Source of the DNA: Stenotrophomonas maltophilia
GTDB taxonomy: Bacteria > Pseudomonadota > Gammaproteobacteria > Xanthomonadales > Xanthomonadaceae
Direction: 5' to 3'
Length of the DNA: 64,000 bases
Assembly: GCF_004920835.1 (NCBI RefSeq)
Contig: NZ_QFHO01000011.1
Coordinates: forward strand, 1 to 64,000
Shown here: positions 31,637-41,092 of the stretch, in pieces
Numbering within the stretch: position 1 is the stretch's first letter
How the letters are laid out: every line of letters begins with the position of its first letter
Notes under the pieces: generated by a model
Databases searched by the model: none
What the model saw: the letters and a program-made list of their open reading frames with translations, nothing else
What the model was told of the DNA's origin: nothing
Translations under genes and position numbers: made by a program

Positions 31637-32944
31637 TTACCCCGCCTTGCGGCGCAACGGGGTGACGTTGCTCTTCTTCTTTGAGGCCTTCGCTGCCGGT
31701 GCTTCGGCATGCGCGGCGAAGAAATCGCGCACCTTCGGGTACACCACTTCGCGCCAGCGACGGCCGCTGAAGATGCCGTAGTGGCCGGCGCCTTCAACGA
31801 TGAAATGCTCGCGACGGTCCGCGCCGATGCCAGTGCACAGCGCCTGCGCCGCTTCGGTCTGGCCGAGGCCGGCGATGTCGTCCAGCTCGCCTTCGATGCT
31901 CAACAGTGCGGTATCGCGGATCGCCGACGGATCGACCTTCTCGCCGTTGACCACCCACTCGCCACGCGGCAGCAGGAAGTCCTGGAACACCACGCGGATG
32001 GTATCCAGGTAGTACTTGGCCGGCATGTCCAGCACGGCGTTGTACTCATCATAGAAGTTGCGATGAGCGTCGGCGTCTTCCAGATCGCCCTTGACCAGGT
32101 CGGTGTAGAAATCCCAGTGCGAGCTGAAGTGGCGGCTGGGATTCATCGACAGGAAGCCGGCGTGCTGCAGGAAGCCCGGGTACACGCGACGGCCGGCGCC
32201 GGGATAGCTGGCCGGCACGGTGTGGATAACGTTGTTCTCGAACCACGACAGCGGGTTCTGCGTGGCCAGGTTGTTGACGGCGGTCGGACTGCAGCGCGCA
32301 TCGATCGGACCACCCATCATCACCAGCGTGCGCGGCGTAGGTTCACCACGGCTGGCCATCAGCGAAACCGCCGCCAGCACCGGCACGGTCGGCTGGCACA
32401 CGCTCACCACGTGCAGGCGCTCGACGCCGAGATGGCGAATGAACTCCTGGATGTAGGCGATGTAGTCGTCGAGGCCGAACTCGCCTTCGCTGGCCGGCAC
32501 CATGCGTGCGTCGACCCAGTCGGTCACATACACGCGGTGGTCGCGCAGCAGGGTGCGCACGGTGTCGCGCAGCAGCGTGGCGTGGTGGCCGGACAGCGGC
32601 GCCACCACCAGCACGAACGGCTGGTTGAGCATGGTGTGCAGCTGGTCGGCTTCATTGCTGTGGCGCTTGAAGCGCAGCAGCTTGCAGAACGGCTTGCTCA
32701 CTTCCTCGTGCACGACGATCGGCACGCGCTCGCCTTCGACATCGATTTCGTTGATGCCCCATTCGGGCTTCTCGTAATCCTTGCCGATGCGATGGAACAG
32801 CTCATTGACGGCCGCCAGTCGATCGGCACCGGGCATCTGCGACCACCAGTGGCCCGGGGTGGCGAAGAACTTTGCGTTGGCCTGGGCCTGGTGCACCCAG
32901 GGGGCGAGCAGGTTGCGGGTCAGTTCGTGCAGTTGATAGAGCAT
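31637..32944 (-). CDS. phaZ: Intracellular polyhydroxyalkanoate depolymerase
   Basis: The protein has 435 aa and is an alpha/beta hydrolase of the intracellular PhaZ (PhaZ1/DepA) type. The start MLYQLHELTRNLLAPW and the block QPFVLVVAPLSGHHATLLRDT are typical. The nucleophile elbow VVSVCQPTVPVLA has Cys in place of Ser, as in the Cupriavidus-type enzymes. The C-terminal GAGHYGIFSGRRWRE carries the catalytic His. It breaks down stored polyhydroxybutyrate granules in the cytoplasm. The Lys/Arg-rich tail (KASKKKSNVTPLRRKAG) may help granule binding. No polymerase gene lies in the window. Confidence 0.92.
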   Translation of the reverse strand: MLYQLHELTRNLLAPWVHQAQANAKFFATPGHWWSQMPGADRLAAVNELFHRIGKDYEKPEWGINEIDVEGERVPIVVHEEVSKPFCKLLRFKRHSNEADQLHTMLNQPFVLVVAPLSGHHATLLRDTVRTLLRDHRVYVTDWVDARMVPASEGEFGLDDYIAYIQEFIRHLGVERLHVVSVCQPTVPVLAAVSLMASRGEPTPRTLVMMGGPIDARCSPTAVNNLATQNPLSWFENNVIHTVPASYPGAGRRVYPGFLQHAGFLSMNPSRHFSSHWDFYTDLVKGDLEDADAHRNFYDEYNAVLDMPAKYYLDTIRVVFQDFLLPRGEWVVNGEKVDPSAIRDTALLSIEGELDDIAGLGQTEAAQALCTGIGADRREHFIVEGAGHYGIFSGRRWREVVYPKVRDFFAAHAEAPAAKASKKKSNVTPLRRKAG

Positions 32945-33026
32945 GCCGACCGAATATGTATGGTCATATGTTGCCGCGCAGCATATCCCATCCGGGTGTC
33001 CCGCAGGTTAAGTTGGCTGAAAATAA

Positions 33027-33040
33027 TGAATCCGGATTCA
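33027..33040. promoter_or_regulatory. Perfect 14-bp palindrome upstream of phaZ
   Basis: TGAATCCGGATTCA (33027-33040) is its own reverse complement and lies about 85 bp upstream of phaZ, overlapping the stop codon of the methyltransferase gene (33038-33040). It could be a regulator site for phaZ; no known consensus is claimed. Confidence 0.3.
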
Positions 33041-33628
33041 CATCCGCTCCAACGCCGCCGCATCGCCTGCCAGAGCGGGGCCGAGCCAGCAATGCGACCC
33101 TGCCGGCTGCATGCCCTGCCGGGCCAGTTCACGCCGGTACCAGCGCGCCGGGCGGGCCTGGAAGCCATCGTGGTCGCCTTCGAACGCATCCTCGGCGGCG
33201 AAGGTCTCCAGGAAGGCCACGCCCGCGGTCAGTTCAGCCACGCCGGCCAGGCCTGCGCGCAGTTCGCGATTGGGTACGTAGTGCATCACGTCCGAGCAGA
33301 TCAGCAGGTCGACCGGGGCACAGGGCCGCAGCCAGGCGAAATCACCGAAGCTGGCCAGGTGCAGGTTGCGGGTCCGACCGTAGCGGCGCACAGCGTACTC
33401 GCTGCTGTCGAAGCCGAGGTATTCGACCTTCGGACGCAGCTTCAGCAGCGGTGCGCGCCAGGCGCCTTCGCCACAGCCGATATCCAGCACGCTGCGGATC
33501 GGCCGTTCCAGGTAGTACTCGGCGCTGGCCACGGCCAGAGCGACCTTGCGCGCCAGTCGAGCGCTGCCGCCGATGTCGGCGCTGCGGTACCAGCGTTGGA
33601 AGTAGGCGGCGTCGTAGGTCTTGTCCAT
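33038..33628 (-). CDS. Class I SAM-dependent methyltransferase
   Basis: The product is 196 aa. The SAM-binding motif I is SVLDIGCGEGAWRAPL (about residues 45-60), with the acidic residue of motif II in YLGFDSSEYAV and motif IV as DLLICSDVMHYVP. The start MDKTYDAAYFQRWYR at 33628 is typical of small-molecule methyltransferases. The target is unknown, since there is no substrate-specific domain. It is transcribed divergently from the HemJ-like gene, with 147 nt between starts, and towards phaZ. Confidence 0.88.
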   Translation of the reverse strand: MDKTYDAAYFQRWYRSADIGGSARLARKVALAVASAEYYLERPIRSVLDIGCGEGAWRAPLLKLRPKVEYLGFDSSEYAVRRYGRTRNLHLASFGDFAWLRPCAPVDLLICSDVMHYVPNRELRAGLAGVAELTAGVAFLETFAAEDAFEGDHDGFQARPARWYRRELARQGMQPAGSHCWLGPALAGDAAALERM

Positions 33629-33775
33629 GGATCGGTCGCAGTGGTGAAAATGGCGCTTATCGTACGGCGTTGCGGCGTGCCATGCGTCGATGTGTCGCGG
33701 CGCTGGCGCGAGGGGTGGCCCGGCCACGGCATGCGAGAATGGCCGCCAACCTACGCCAGCCGCCGGAGCGAGCGC

Positions 33776-34231
33776 ATGCAGAGCTACTACTGGGTCAAGA
33801 CCTTCCACATCGTGTTCGTGGTGGCGTGGATGGCGACGGTGTTCTACCTGCCGCGCATTCTGGTGAATCTGGCCGAGACCACTGGCCAGCCGGCGGTGAC
33901 CGAGCGCCTGCAGCTGATGGGCCTGCGCCTGTACCGCTTCGGCCACTCGATGTTCGGCCTGGCGTTCCTGCTGGGTCTGGTGCTGTGGCTGGGCTACAGG
34001 GTCATCCCGGATTTCCCGACCATGGTCGCCCCCGGTGGCGCTGGTTGGCTGCACGCCAAGCTGGGCCTGGTAGTCTTGCTGCTGGCGTACTTCATCTGGA
34101 TCGGGCGGCTGCTGAAGGGCGTGGCCAAGGGCAGGGCGCTGCCGTCGTCGCGCGCGCTGCGCTGGATCAACGAGATCCCGCTGCTGGCGTTCATTCCGAT
34201 CGTGTGGCTGGTGCTGGCCAAGCCGTTCTGA
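33776..34231 (+). CDS. HemJ/CopD-like membrane protein
   Basis: The product is 151 aa with four predicted helices. The sequence YYWVKTFHIVFVVAWMATVF at the N-terminus and FYLPRILV just after carry the conserved His and Arg of the HemJ family. WLHAKLGLVVLLLAYF in the third helix contains the second conserved His and Lys. HemJ oxidises protoporphyrinogen IX in haem synthesis; related CopD proteins act in copper handling. The length and conserved residues favour the HemJ-like group. No other haem gene is present nearby. Confidence 0.78.
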   Translation: MQSYYWVKTFHIVFVVAWMATVFYLPRILVNLAETTGQPAVTERLQLMGLRLYRFGHSMFGLAFLLGLVLWLGYRVIPDFPTMVAPGGAGWLHAKLGLVVLLLAYFIWIGRLLKGVAKGRALPSSRALRWINEIPLLAFIPIVWLVLAKPF

Positions 34232-34240
34232 AGTCCCGCG

Positions 34241-34495
34241 CGTTCGAACATGTCACTTTCTTGCTCGTGCAAGAAAGTAACCAAAGAACTCGCCGCCGAA
34301 CGTGGGCCGGTGCTGCGCACCGGTTCCCTGCGCTTCTCGGTGAATCAGTGGACGGTGCCGAACTCGCTGCGCTCAGACACCGGCGACTCTTCGCGCCTGA
34401 TTCCCCTGCGATGCTCGGCTCGCTAAAAGGCGGACCCAACGTCAAACGCCACACCTGCACCCAGTAGATCCACGCCATGCGCGGATGCTGTGCGA
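34241..34495. repeat. Third copy of the ~250-bp dispersed repeat; no gene
   Basis: The 327-bp gap between the HemJ-like gene and accA contains no gene. It matches the left half of the inverted repeat at 27.0-27.3 kb in the same orientation. It has the end hairpin ACTTTCTTGC-TCGT-GCAAGAAAGT (34255-34278), then GTAACCAAAGAACTCGCCGCC, CTGCGCTTCTCGGTGAATCA, GCCGAACTCGCTGCGCTCAG, GATTCCCCTGCGATGCTCGG and the end CCCAGTAGATCCACGCCATG. Unlike the first locus it is a single unit. It also sits between converging genes. Confidence 0.88.
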
Positions 34496-34511
34496 GGTAC
34501 AGACAAAAAAA

Positions 34512-34531
34512 AGCCGGGCATCTGCCCGGCT
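34512..34531 (-). terminator. Bidirectional rho-independent terminator downstream of accA
   Basis: AGCCGGGCA (34512-34520) and TGCCCGGCT (34523-34531) form a 9-bp stem, preceded by eight A and followed by CTTTTTTT. This makes it a strong terminator on both strands. It lies 27 nt past the accA stop. Confidence 0.93.
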
Positions 34532-34558
34532 CTTTTTTTATCCGACGTCAGGTAGCGA

Positions 34559-35518
34559 TCAGGCCGCTTCGTACGTGCCGTAGCTGCGCAGGCGGGTATA
34601 GCGCTGTTCCAGCAGCTGCTCGGTGGACAGCTTTTCCAGCGCATCCAGCTCGTTCAGCAGTACCGCCTTCAGGCGCTTGGCCATCTGCGTCGGGTTGCGG
34701 TGGGCGCCACCGGTCGGCTCGCGCACGACCTTGTCGACCAGGCCCAGGCTCTTCAGGCGCGGGGCAGTCAGGCCCAGCTGCTCGGCCGCGTCCTTCGCCT
34801 TGCCGGCGTCCTTCCACAGGATCGAGGCGCAACCTTCCGGGGTGATGGTCGAGTAGACCGCATATTCCAGCATCACGGTGCGGTCACCCACGCCCAGCGC
34901 CAGCGCGCCGCCGGAGCCGCCTTCGCCGATCACGGTGCAGATGATCGGCACCTTCAGCTCAGCCATCTCGATCAGGTTGCGCGCGATCGCTTCGGACTGG
35001 CCGCGCGATTCGGCGTCGATGCCCGGCCAGGCGCCGGCGGTATCGATCAGGGTCAGCACCGGTAGGCCGAAGCGCTCGGCCATCTTCATCAGGCGCAGCG
35101 CCTTGCGGTAGCCCTCCGGCTTGGGCATGCCGAAGTTGCGCTTGATCTTTTCCTTGGTGTCGCGGCCCTTCTGGTGGCCGATCACCATCACCGAACGGCC
35201 GTTGATGCGGGCCAGGCCACCCATGATGGCCTTGTCGTCGGCGAAGGCACGGTCGCCGGCCAGCTCCTGGAACTCATCGAACATCACGCGGAGGTAGTCG
35301 GCGGTGTACGGGCGCGACGGGTGACGGGCCAGCTGCAGTACCTGCCACGAGGTCAGGTTGCGGAAGATCTGCGCGGTGCGCAGGCGCAGCTTGTCCTGCA
35401 GCGCGTGCACTTCCGCCTCGACATTGACCGCCGGCCCGGCGCTGGCGTTGCGCAGTTCCTGGATCTTGGCTTCCAGGTCGGCGATGGGTTGCTCGAAGTC
35501 GAGGTAGTTCGGATTCAT
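34559..35518 (-). CDS. accA: Acetyl-CoA carboxylase carboxyltransferase alpha subunit
   Basis: The protein has 319 aa, the usual length (E. coli 319). The start [19 protein letters not shown] matches the family. The crotonase-type carboxyltransferase core contains [32 protein letters not shown] and the oxyanion-hole [15 protein letters not shown]. With AccD it transfers carboxyl from biotin-AccB to acetyl-CoA, the first step of fatty acid synthesis. It follows dnaE at a distance with a lipoprotein gene between them. A strong terminator ends the unit. Confidence 0.97.
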   Translation of the reverse strand: MNPNYLDFEQPIADLEAKIQELRNASAGPAVNVEAEVHALQDKLRLRTAQIFRNLTSWQVLQLARHPSRPYTADYLRVMFDEFQELAGDRAFADDKAIMGGLARINGRSVMVIGHQKGRDTKEKIKRNFGMPKPEGYRKALRLMKMAERFGLPVLTLIDTAGAWPGIDAESRGQSEAIARNLIEMAELKVPIICTVIGEGGSGGALALGVGDRTVMLEYAVYSTITPEGCASILWKDAGKAKDAAEQLGLTAPRLKSLGLVDKVVREPTGGAHRNPTQMAKRLKAVLLNELDALEKLSTEQLLEQRYTRLRSYGTYEAA

Positions 35519-35631
35519 CGGAAGCCGTCGTGTAAAGAAGGGGGGAATTCTAGCCGAATGCGTGCAAAGCACCCGTACGCCTTCGTCTGGAAGGCGACGG
35601 TAGCGCAGCCGGGCAGGGCGCGCCAGTCAGC

Positions 35632-36501
35632 TCAAGGCACCACCAGCGCGCTGCGGCCCATCAGCTGGCTGCGCTGGGAAACGAAGTCGTTGTAGGCCTC
35701 GTTGGCCTCACGGCCCAGCCCACTGCCCAGAGTGGCGGTGGCCGAGGTGAAGGCCATCTGTGCGGCGAAGTCCTGCTTGCGCAGGGCCTTCTGTTCATCG
35801 GCGGTGGTCGCCTTCAGCCAGCGCGCATAGACCTCGCGCAGCGGCGCGGCATGCGCCTCGAAGGCCGGCACCAGCGCCGGCAGGCTGGCCGGGGCCGGTT
35901 CCAGGCCGAACGTCGGGGCCACGTAGCCGGCCGGCTGCTCGCGCTTGAACGCGCCGGGCTCGCCCATGCCTTCTTCCACGTAGGTGATGAAATCCGGCGC
36001 GGTGAACACCTTGGCCACGATCTGGCCGCCGCTGGAATCGACGTGGGCGACCACCTTTTCCTCGGGGAACGGTTCGCGCACGCCGTAGGTCCAGGTCTTG
36101 TCGATGAACAGTTCGTGGCTCTTCTCGAACGGGCCTTCGAAGTCGACACCGCCCAGCTCGATGCCGGCCTTGCCGGTGCCGAAGTTCTTCAGCTTGCTCT
36201 CGTCGGTGACATAGATCTCGCGGGCGACCACGTACTCGCTCAGGGTCGGGTTGATCAGCCCGCCACGACCGTCGACGTAGACGATGAAGCGCACATCACC
36301 GAGCTTGTCGGTGTGCAGGCGATGCTCGCCCACGGCCAGCGAAATCGGGCGCGAGCCCTGTGCGGCCACCGGCAGGTCCTGGCCGTCGATGCTCAACGCC
36401 AGCGGCGTGTCGGTCGGGTTGTCGATCTGGAACTCGATCTTCGACGGGGAGCAGGCGGCCAGTGCGAGCGCAGCGGCGAACGGGAACAACAGGGTCTTCA
36501 T
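35632..36501 (-). CDS. Hypothetical lipoprotein between dnaE and accA
   Basis: The product is 289 aa with a lipoprotein signal (MKTLLFPFAAALALAACS, lipobox LAAC). After a beta-rich region with IEFQIDNPTDTPLALSIDG, which looks like an immunoglobulin-like strand pair, come patches such as GRGGLINPTLSEYVVAREIY and TWTYGVREPFPEE. The C-terminal half is helical. No family is recognised. Enterobacteria have dnaE and accA directly adjacent, so this gene is an addition. Membrane-anchored periplasmic location is inferred from the lipobox. Confidence 0.75.
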   Translation of the reverse strand: MKTLLFPFAAALALAACSPSKIEFQIDNPTDTPLALSIDGQDLPVAAQGSRPISLAVGEHRLHTDKLGDVRFIVYVDGRGGLINPTLSEYVVAREIYVTDESKLKNFGTGKAGIELGGVDFEGPFEKSHELFIDKTWTYGVREPFPEEKVVAHVDSSGGQIVAKVFTAPDFITYVEEGMGEPGAFKREQPAGYVAPTFGLEPAPASLPALVPAFEAHAAPLREVYARWLKATTADEQKALRKQDFAAQMAFTSATATLGSGLGREANEAYNDFVSQRSQLMGRSALVVP

Positions 36502-36566
36502 CGGTAATCGTCCTTGATACTTGGAACGGGGAAAACAGAAGTTTCAGGAAAACCAGGGAGCCAGCC

Positions 36567-39500
36567 TCAGCTGGCCCATGGCGGGCTGTAGCGCACCTTC
36601 AGCGTGCGCACGGCCGGGTCGGCGCGCAGCGCCTCCATCAGCTTGGAATCGATGCGTACCGCGCTCTGCCCGGACACATCGAGCATGCCGGCGACGCCGC
36701 CGTGCGGCCCTTTCAGCAGCAGGTCCAGGCGCAGCGGCGTGCGGCCGGGGCGGTGGCGGTCGAGCAGGGCGTCGATGCGCTCCCATACCGGGCGCTGCTG
36801 GCGCAGGTCCAGGCGCAGCGACAGCCGCGTGGCGTAGTTGGCGCAGACTTCGTCGAAGTCCCAGCACTGGCGGATGCGCAATGCGAAACCACCGTTGAAT
36901 TCGTCCTCGCGCAGGCCACCCTTGACCACCAGGATGCGGTCCTTGGTCATCAGGTGGCCGAACTCGGCCATCGCGTCGGAGAACGCGCTGCACTCGACGC
37001 GACCGCGACCATCTTCGAGCTGGATGAAGATCTGGCTTTCACCCTTGCGGCGCACGCCGACCACCTGGCCGGCCAGCACCGTCTGCACTTCCGGTCGCCA
37101 GCGCTTCTCGCCGCCGCCACCGCCACCGCTGTTGGCGCTCCAGATCTTTTCCACTGAACCCAGGTCAGTACCGACCAGGTCGCGCACATCGTCACGCCAG
37201 GGGTCGAAGGGGTGGCCGCTGAGGTAGAAGCCCAGCGTGTCGCGCTCGCCATTGAGGCGCTGCAGCAGCGGCCATTCCTCGGCTTCGGGAAGGTCCAGCT
37301 GGATGGTCACCGTGCTCGGGTCGGGGCCACCGAACAGCGAGTTCTGGCCGGAGGCACGCTCGCGCGCCATCTGCTCGGTGGCCTTGATCACTTCCGGCAG
37401 CTGCAGCATCAACGAGGCGCGATTGTGGCCCAGCTCGTCCAGCGCGCCGCAGTTGATCATCGCCTCCAGCGTGCGCCGGTTGAGCTTGGCCGAACCGACG
37501 CGGGTGCAGAAGTCGAGCAGGTCCTTGTAGTCGCCGCCCTTCAGGCGTTCGTCCACCACCGCCTCGCAGGCACCCTGGCCGACGCCCTTGATCGCGCCCA
37601 GGCCGTACTGGATGGTGTCCGGGGTGACCGCTTCGAACATGAAGGCCGAGTGGTTCACCTTCGGCGGCAGCACGGTCAGGCCCAGGTTGCGCACCTCGTC
37701 CAGGAAGCCCACCACCTTCTCGGTGTTGTCCAGGTCCGAGGACAGCGTGGCCGCCATGAACTCGGCCGGGTAATGGCGCTTGAGCCAGGCGGTCTGGTAA
37801 CTGACCAGCGCGTAGGCGGCGGCGTGCGACTTGTTGAAGCCGTAGCCGGCGAACTTCTCCATCAGGTCGAAGATCGCGTCGGCCTTGGCTTCGTCCACGC
37901 CGTCCTTGGCCGCACCTTCGCGGAAGATCTCGCGGTGCTTGGCCATTTCGGCCGGCACCTTCTTGCCCATCGCACGGCGCAGCAGGTCGGCGCCGCCCAG
38001 CGAGTAGCCGCCGACGATCTGCGCCATCTGCATCACCTGCTCCTGGTACACCATGATGCCGTAGGTGTCCTTCAGGATGGCTTCGGTGCGCGGATCGGGA
38101 TAGATGATTTCTTCCTGGCCGTGCTTACGCGCGTTGAAGGAAGGAATCAGGTCCATCGGGCCGGGGCGGTACAGCGACACCAGCGCGATCAGGTCTTCGA
38201 ACCGGTCAGGGCGCGCGTCCTTCAGCAGGCGCCGCATGCCCGAGGATTCGAACTGGAACACCGCGCCGGTATTGCCGTTGGCGAAGATGTCCTTGTAGGT
38301 GGGCGTGTCGTCCAGCGGAATCGCGGCGATGTCCACCGGCGGAATGCCGGCGCGCTCATGGCGCTTGTTGATCGCCTTCACCGCCCAATCGATGATGGTC
38401 AGCGTGCGCAGGCCGAGGAAGTCGAACTTCACCAGGCCCACTTCTTCCACGTCGTTCTTGTCGAACTGGGTGACCGGGTTCTTGCCGAGCCCGTTCTCGT
38501 CGTGTTCGGCGTACAGCGGGCAGAACTCGCTCAGCGGCTCGGGACCGATCACCACGCCACCGGCATGCTTGCCGGCGTTGCGGGTCAGGTCTTCCAACTG
38601 CAGCGCCAGGTCGATCAGGTCGCGGACATCGTCCTCGGTTTCGTAGCGCTGGATCAGTTCGGCCGAGGCCATTTCCGAGCTGGGGCCTTCCTTGCCCTTG
38701 CCCAGCGCATCCTTCAGGTGGATGCCGAGGATGTTCGGGATCAGCTTGGAGACGCCGTCGACCAGGCCGTACGGGAAACCGAGCACGCGACCGGAGTCAC
38801 GCACCACTGCCTTTGCGGCCATGGTGCCGTAGGTGATGATCTGGCTGACGCGCTCGCGCCCGTACTTGCGCGCGACGTAGTCGATCACCTCGTCGCGGCG
38901 GTCCATGCAGAAGTCGATGTCGAAGTCGGGCATCGACACGCGTTCCGGATTGAGGAATCGCTCGAACAGCAGGTTGTACGGCAGCGGGTCCAGGTCGGTG
39001 ATCTTCAGCGCCCACGCCACCAGCGAGCCGGCACCCGAACCACGGCCCGGGCCGATCGGGATGCCCTGGTTCTTGCCCCACTGGATGAAGTCGGCAACGA
39101 TCAGGAAGTAACCCGGGAAGCCCATCTTGATGATGGTGTTGAGCTCGAACTCCAGGCGTTCGAAGTACTCCTCGCGGGTCTTGCCCGGCGCCAGCGGATT
39201 TTTCTCCAGGCGCTCTTCCAGGCCGTCGCGCGACATCTTCTGGATCCAGGTGTCCAGGGTCTCGTCGTCGGGCACCGGGTAGTTGGGCAGGAAGTAGGTG
39301 CCCAGCCGCATCTCGATGTTGCAGCGTTCGGCCAGCGCCAGCGTGTTGTCGATCGCATCGGGGATGTCGGCGAACAGCGCACACATCTCCTCGGCCGACT
39401 TCAGGTACTGCTGGTCGCTGTACTCGCGCGGGCGCTTGGGATCGTCCAGCACGCGGCCGGTGGAAATGCATACGCGCGCTTCGTGCGCGCTGAAATCCGT

Positions 39501-40157
39501 CGGCGACAGGAAGCGCACGTCGTTGCTGGCCACCACCGGCAGGCCACGCTGGCCGGCCGCCATCAGTGCGAACTGGTTGAAGGTTTCTTCGCCTTCGCGG
39601 CCGGTGCGGGTCAGCTCCAGGTGCAGGCCGTCGCCGAACACGCGTTGCCAGTCGGCCAGCTGCTGCTCGGCCAGTTCATGCTTGCCGTCCAGCGCCAGGC
39701 GCCCGGCCAGGCTCTGCCGGCCAGCGAGTGCGAACAGGTTGGCGTTGCCGGCCTTCAGCCAGTCCGGGTGGATTGCAACGCCGCCTTCGGGGCGATGGCC
39801 TTCCATCCAGGCGCGGGTCAGCAGGCGCGACAGGCTCAGGTAGCCCTCGCGGTCGCGGCACAGCAGCGTCATCCGCCACGGGTCCTGCCCGTCCTCGGCG
39901 ATCAGCACATCGGCGCCGGCGATCGGCTTGATGCCCACGCCTTCGGCCGCCTTGTAGAACTTGACCAGGGCGAACAGGTTGTTGAGGTCGGTCACCGCCA
40001 GTGCGGGCAGGCCAAGCTCGACCGAGCGCGACAGCAGGTTGGCCTGCTTGGCCTTCTTCGGGTCGGCCTGATCGGGTTTGGCCGGCACGCGGATGGTCGA
40101 GTCCGCCAGCGAGAACTCGGTGTGGACGTGGAGATGTACGAAGCGGGAGTTGGACAT
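36567..40157 (-). CDS. dnaE: DNA polymerase III alpha subunit
   Basis: The 1196-aa chromosomal replicase polymerase starts MSNSRFVHLHVHTEFSLADS; the PHP domain (about 1-270) retains HLHVH. The palm (about 290-560) has SMPDFDIDFCMDRRDEVIDY with the catalytic Asp pair. The fingers include GPGRGSGAGSLVAWAL and the later helix-hairpin-helix region GFNKSHAAAYALVSYQTAW. The C-terminal OB fold (about 1010-1100) is also present. A run of Gly (SGGGGGGEKRW) lies in a linker before the OB fold. The length and motifs are those of a complete enzyme. It is the end of the lpx-rnhB block. Confidence 0.98.
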   Translation of the reverse strand: MSNSRFVHLHVHTEFSLADSTIRVPAKPDQADPKKAKQANLLSRSVELGLPALAVTDLNNLFALVKFYKAAEGVGIKPIAGADVLIAEDGQDPWRMTLLCRDREGYLSLSRLLTRAWMEGHRPEGGVAIHPDWLKAGNANLFALAGRQSLAGRLALDGKHELAEQQLADWQRVFGDGLHLELTRTGREGEETFNQFALMAAGQRGLPVVASNDVRFLSPTDFSAHEARVCISTGRVLDDPKRPREYSDQQYLKSAEEMCALFADIPDAIDNTLALAERCNIEMRLGTYFLPNYPVPDDETLDTWIQKMSRDGLEERLEKNPLAPGKTREEYFERLEFELNTIIKMGFPGYFLIVADFIQWGKNQGIPIGPGRGSGAGSLVAWALKITDLDPLPYNLLFERFLNPERVSMPDFDIDFCMDRRDEVIDYVARKYGRERVSQIITYGTMAAKAVVRDSGRVLGFPYGLVDGVSKLIPNILGIHLKDALGKGKEGPSSEMASAELIQRYETEDDVRDLIDLALQLEDLTRNAGKHAGGVVIGPEPLSEFCPLYAEHDENGLGKNPVTQFDKNDVEEVGLVKFDFLGLRTLTIIDWAVKAINKRHERAGIPPVDIAAIPLDDTPTYKDIFANGNTGAVFQFESSGMRRLLKDARPDRFEDLIALVSLYRPGPMDLIPSFNARKHGQEEIIYPDPRTEAILKDTYGIMVYQEQVMQMAQIVGGYSLGGADLLRRAMGKKVPAEMAKHREIFREGAAKDGVDEAKADAIFDLMEKFAGYGFNKSHAAAYALVSYQTAWLKRHYPAEFMAATLSSDLDNTEKVVGFLDEVRNLGLTVLPPKVNHSAFMFEAVTPDTIQYGLGAIKGVGQGACEAVVDERLKGGDYKDLLDFCTRVGSAKLNRRTLEAMINCGALDELGHNRASLMLQLPEVIKATEQMARERASGQNSLFGGPDPSTVTIQLDLPEAEEWPLLQRLNGERDTLGFYLSGHPFDPWRDDVRDLVGTDLGSVEKIWSANSGGGGGGEKRWRPEVQTVLAGQVVGVRRKGESQIFIQLEDGRGRVECSAFSDAMAEFGHLMTKDRILVVKGGLREDEFNGGFALRIRQCWDFDEVCANYATRLSLRLDLRQQRPVWERIDALLDRHRPGRTPLRLDLLLKGPHGGVAGMLDVSGQSAVRIDSKLMEALRADPAVRTLKVRYSPPWAS

Positions 40158-40297
40158 GCCGGACCAGGTTGGAGCGCGCGGGCCCCGGGTGCTGACGGGG
40201 GAATCGTCGCCGGGGTCGGGAAGCGCTGGAGTGCCTGGTCAGGGTAGCGAGGGCAGGGGGTGGCGACAAGGCTTGACGGTACGGCGATTGCGCGCAT

Positions 40298-40411
40298 GCC
40301 GCCGGGCATGGCCCGGCGCTACCGGATGCGTTCATATTGCCGTGTACGTGGATTTCCCGGTCGCCGGGTGCGTCCACGCTGCCGCGGTAGCGCCGGGCCA
40401 TGCCCGGCGGC
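40298..40411. repeat. SMAG-type inverted pair between rnhB and dnaE
   Basis: The 26-nt arms at 40298-40323 and 40386-40411 (GGTAGCGCCGGGCCATGCCC plus GGCGGC) are exact reverse complements and are the same sequence family as at 24612-24709. The right arm ends 7 nt from the rnhB stop codon. It separates rnhB from dnaE and may reduce read-through. Confidence 0.88.
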
Positions 40412-40417
40412 CGTTGT

Positions 40418-41092
40418 TCAGGCGATCGCGATGGCGATGTCAGCCGCCGCGGGCGGCGTTTCCAGGCACTCGCGCACGGGGGCGAAGCTGCGCCGGTGCT
40501 CCAGGCAGGGCCCGTGCTCGCGCAGGGCGGCCAGGTGGGCGGGGGTGCCGTACCCCTTGTGCTGTTCGAAGCCGTATTGCGGGTGGAGGGCATGCACGTC
40601 CAGCATGTAACGGTCGCGCGAAACCTTGGCCAGGATCGAGGCCGCCATGATGGCGCGGTCGATGCCGTCGCCTCCGACCAGCGCCTGTGCCGGCAGCACC
40701 AGGCCCTTCGGCACCACGTTGCCATCGATGCGGGCGAAGCCCGCCACATGGGCCACGGCCGCAACCACGTCGCGCATACCCTGCAGGGTCGCCTGGTAGA
40801 TGTTCAGGCGGTCGATGGTGTCCACGTCCACCAGCACTACGTGCCAGGCCAGCGCCCGTTCGATGATGCGATCATGCAGTTGCTCGCGACGGGCCGCGGT
40901 CAGCTGCTTGGAATCGTCCAGGCCATTGATGCGTGGCCGCGATGGATCGAATACCACCGCCGCCACCGCTACCGGCCCGGCCAGCGGGCCACGGCCGGCT
41001 TCGTCGACGCCGGCGACCAGGCGCTCCGGTTCGATCACCGCGCCGCCGTCGAACAGCGCCAGGCTGGCCGCTGCGGCGTGGCGGCGGCTCAT
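40418..41092 (-). CDS. rnhB: Ribonuclease HII
   Basis: The 224-aa product hydrolyses RNA in RNA-DNA hybrids and removes single ribonucleotides. The motif [16 protein letters not shown] (about residues 26-41) contains the catalytic Asp and Glu. The DSKQL segment and the [15 protein letters not shown] run with catalytic Asp are also present. Its ATG overlaps the lpxB stop codon (ATGA), so it is co-translated with lpxB. A short C-terminal extension [10 protein letters not shown] is not conserved in E. coli. Confidence 0.97.
   Translation of the reverse strand: MSRRHAAAASLALFDGGAVIEPERLVAGVDEAGRGPLAGPVAVAAVVFDPSRPRINGLDDSKQLTAARREQLHDRIIERALAWHVVLVDVDTIDRLNIYQATLQGMRDVVAAVAHVAGFARIDGNVVPKGLVLPAQALVGGDGIDRAIMAASILAKVSRDRYMLDVHALHPQYGFEQHKGYGTPAHLAALREHGPCLEHRRSFAPVRECLETPPAAADIAIAIA

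Noticed and set aside
31709..34231. 840-codon plus-strand open frame across phaZ and the methyltransferase
   Set aside because: Only its last 151 codons, the HemJ-like protein starting at 33776, look like a real protein; the rest is antisense to two solid genes.
37212..40247. Very long plus-strand open frame opposite dnaE
   Set aside because: It is antisense to a complete dnaE with all motifs; long antisense frames are expected in high-GC DNA, and the translation is Arg/Gln/Val/His-rich with no domain.
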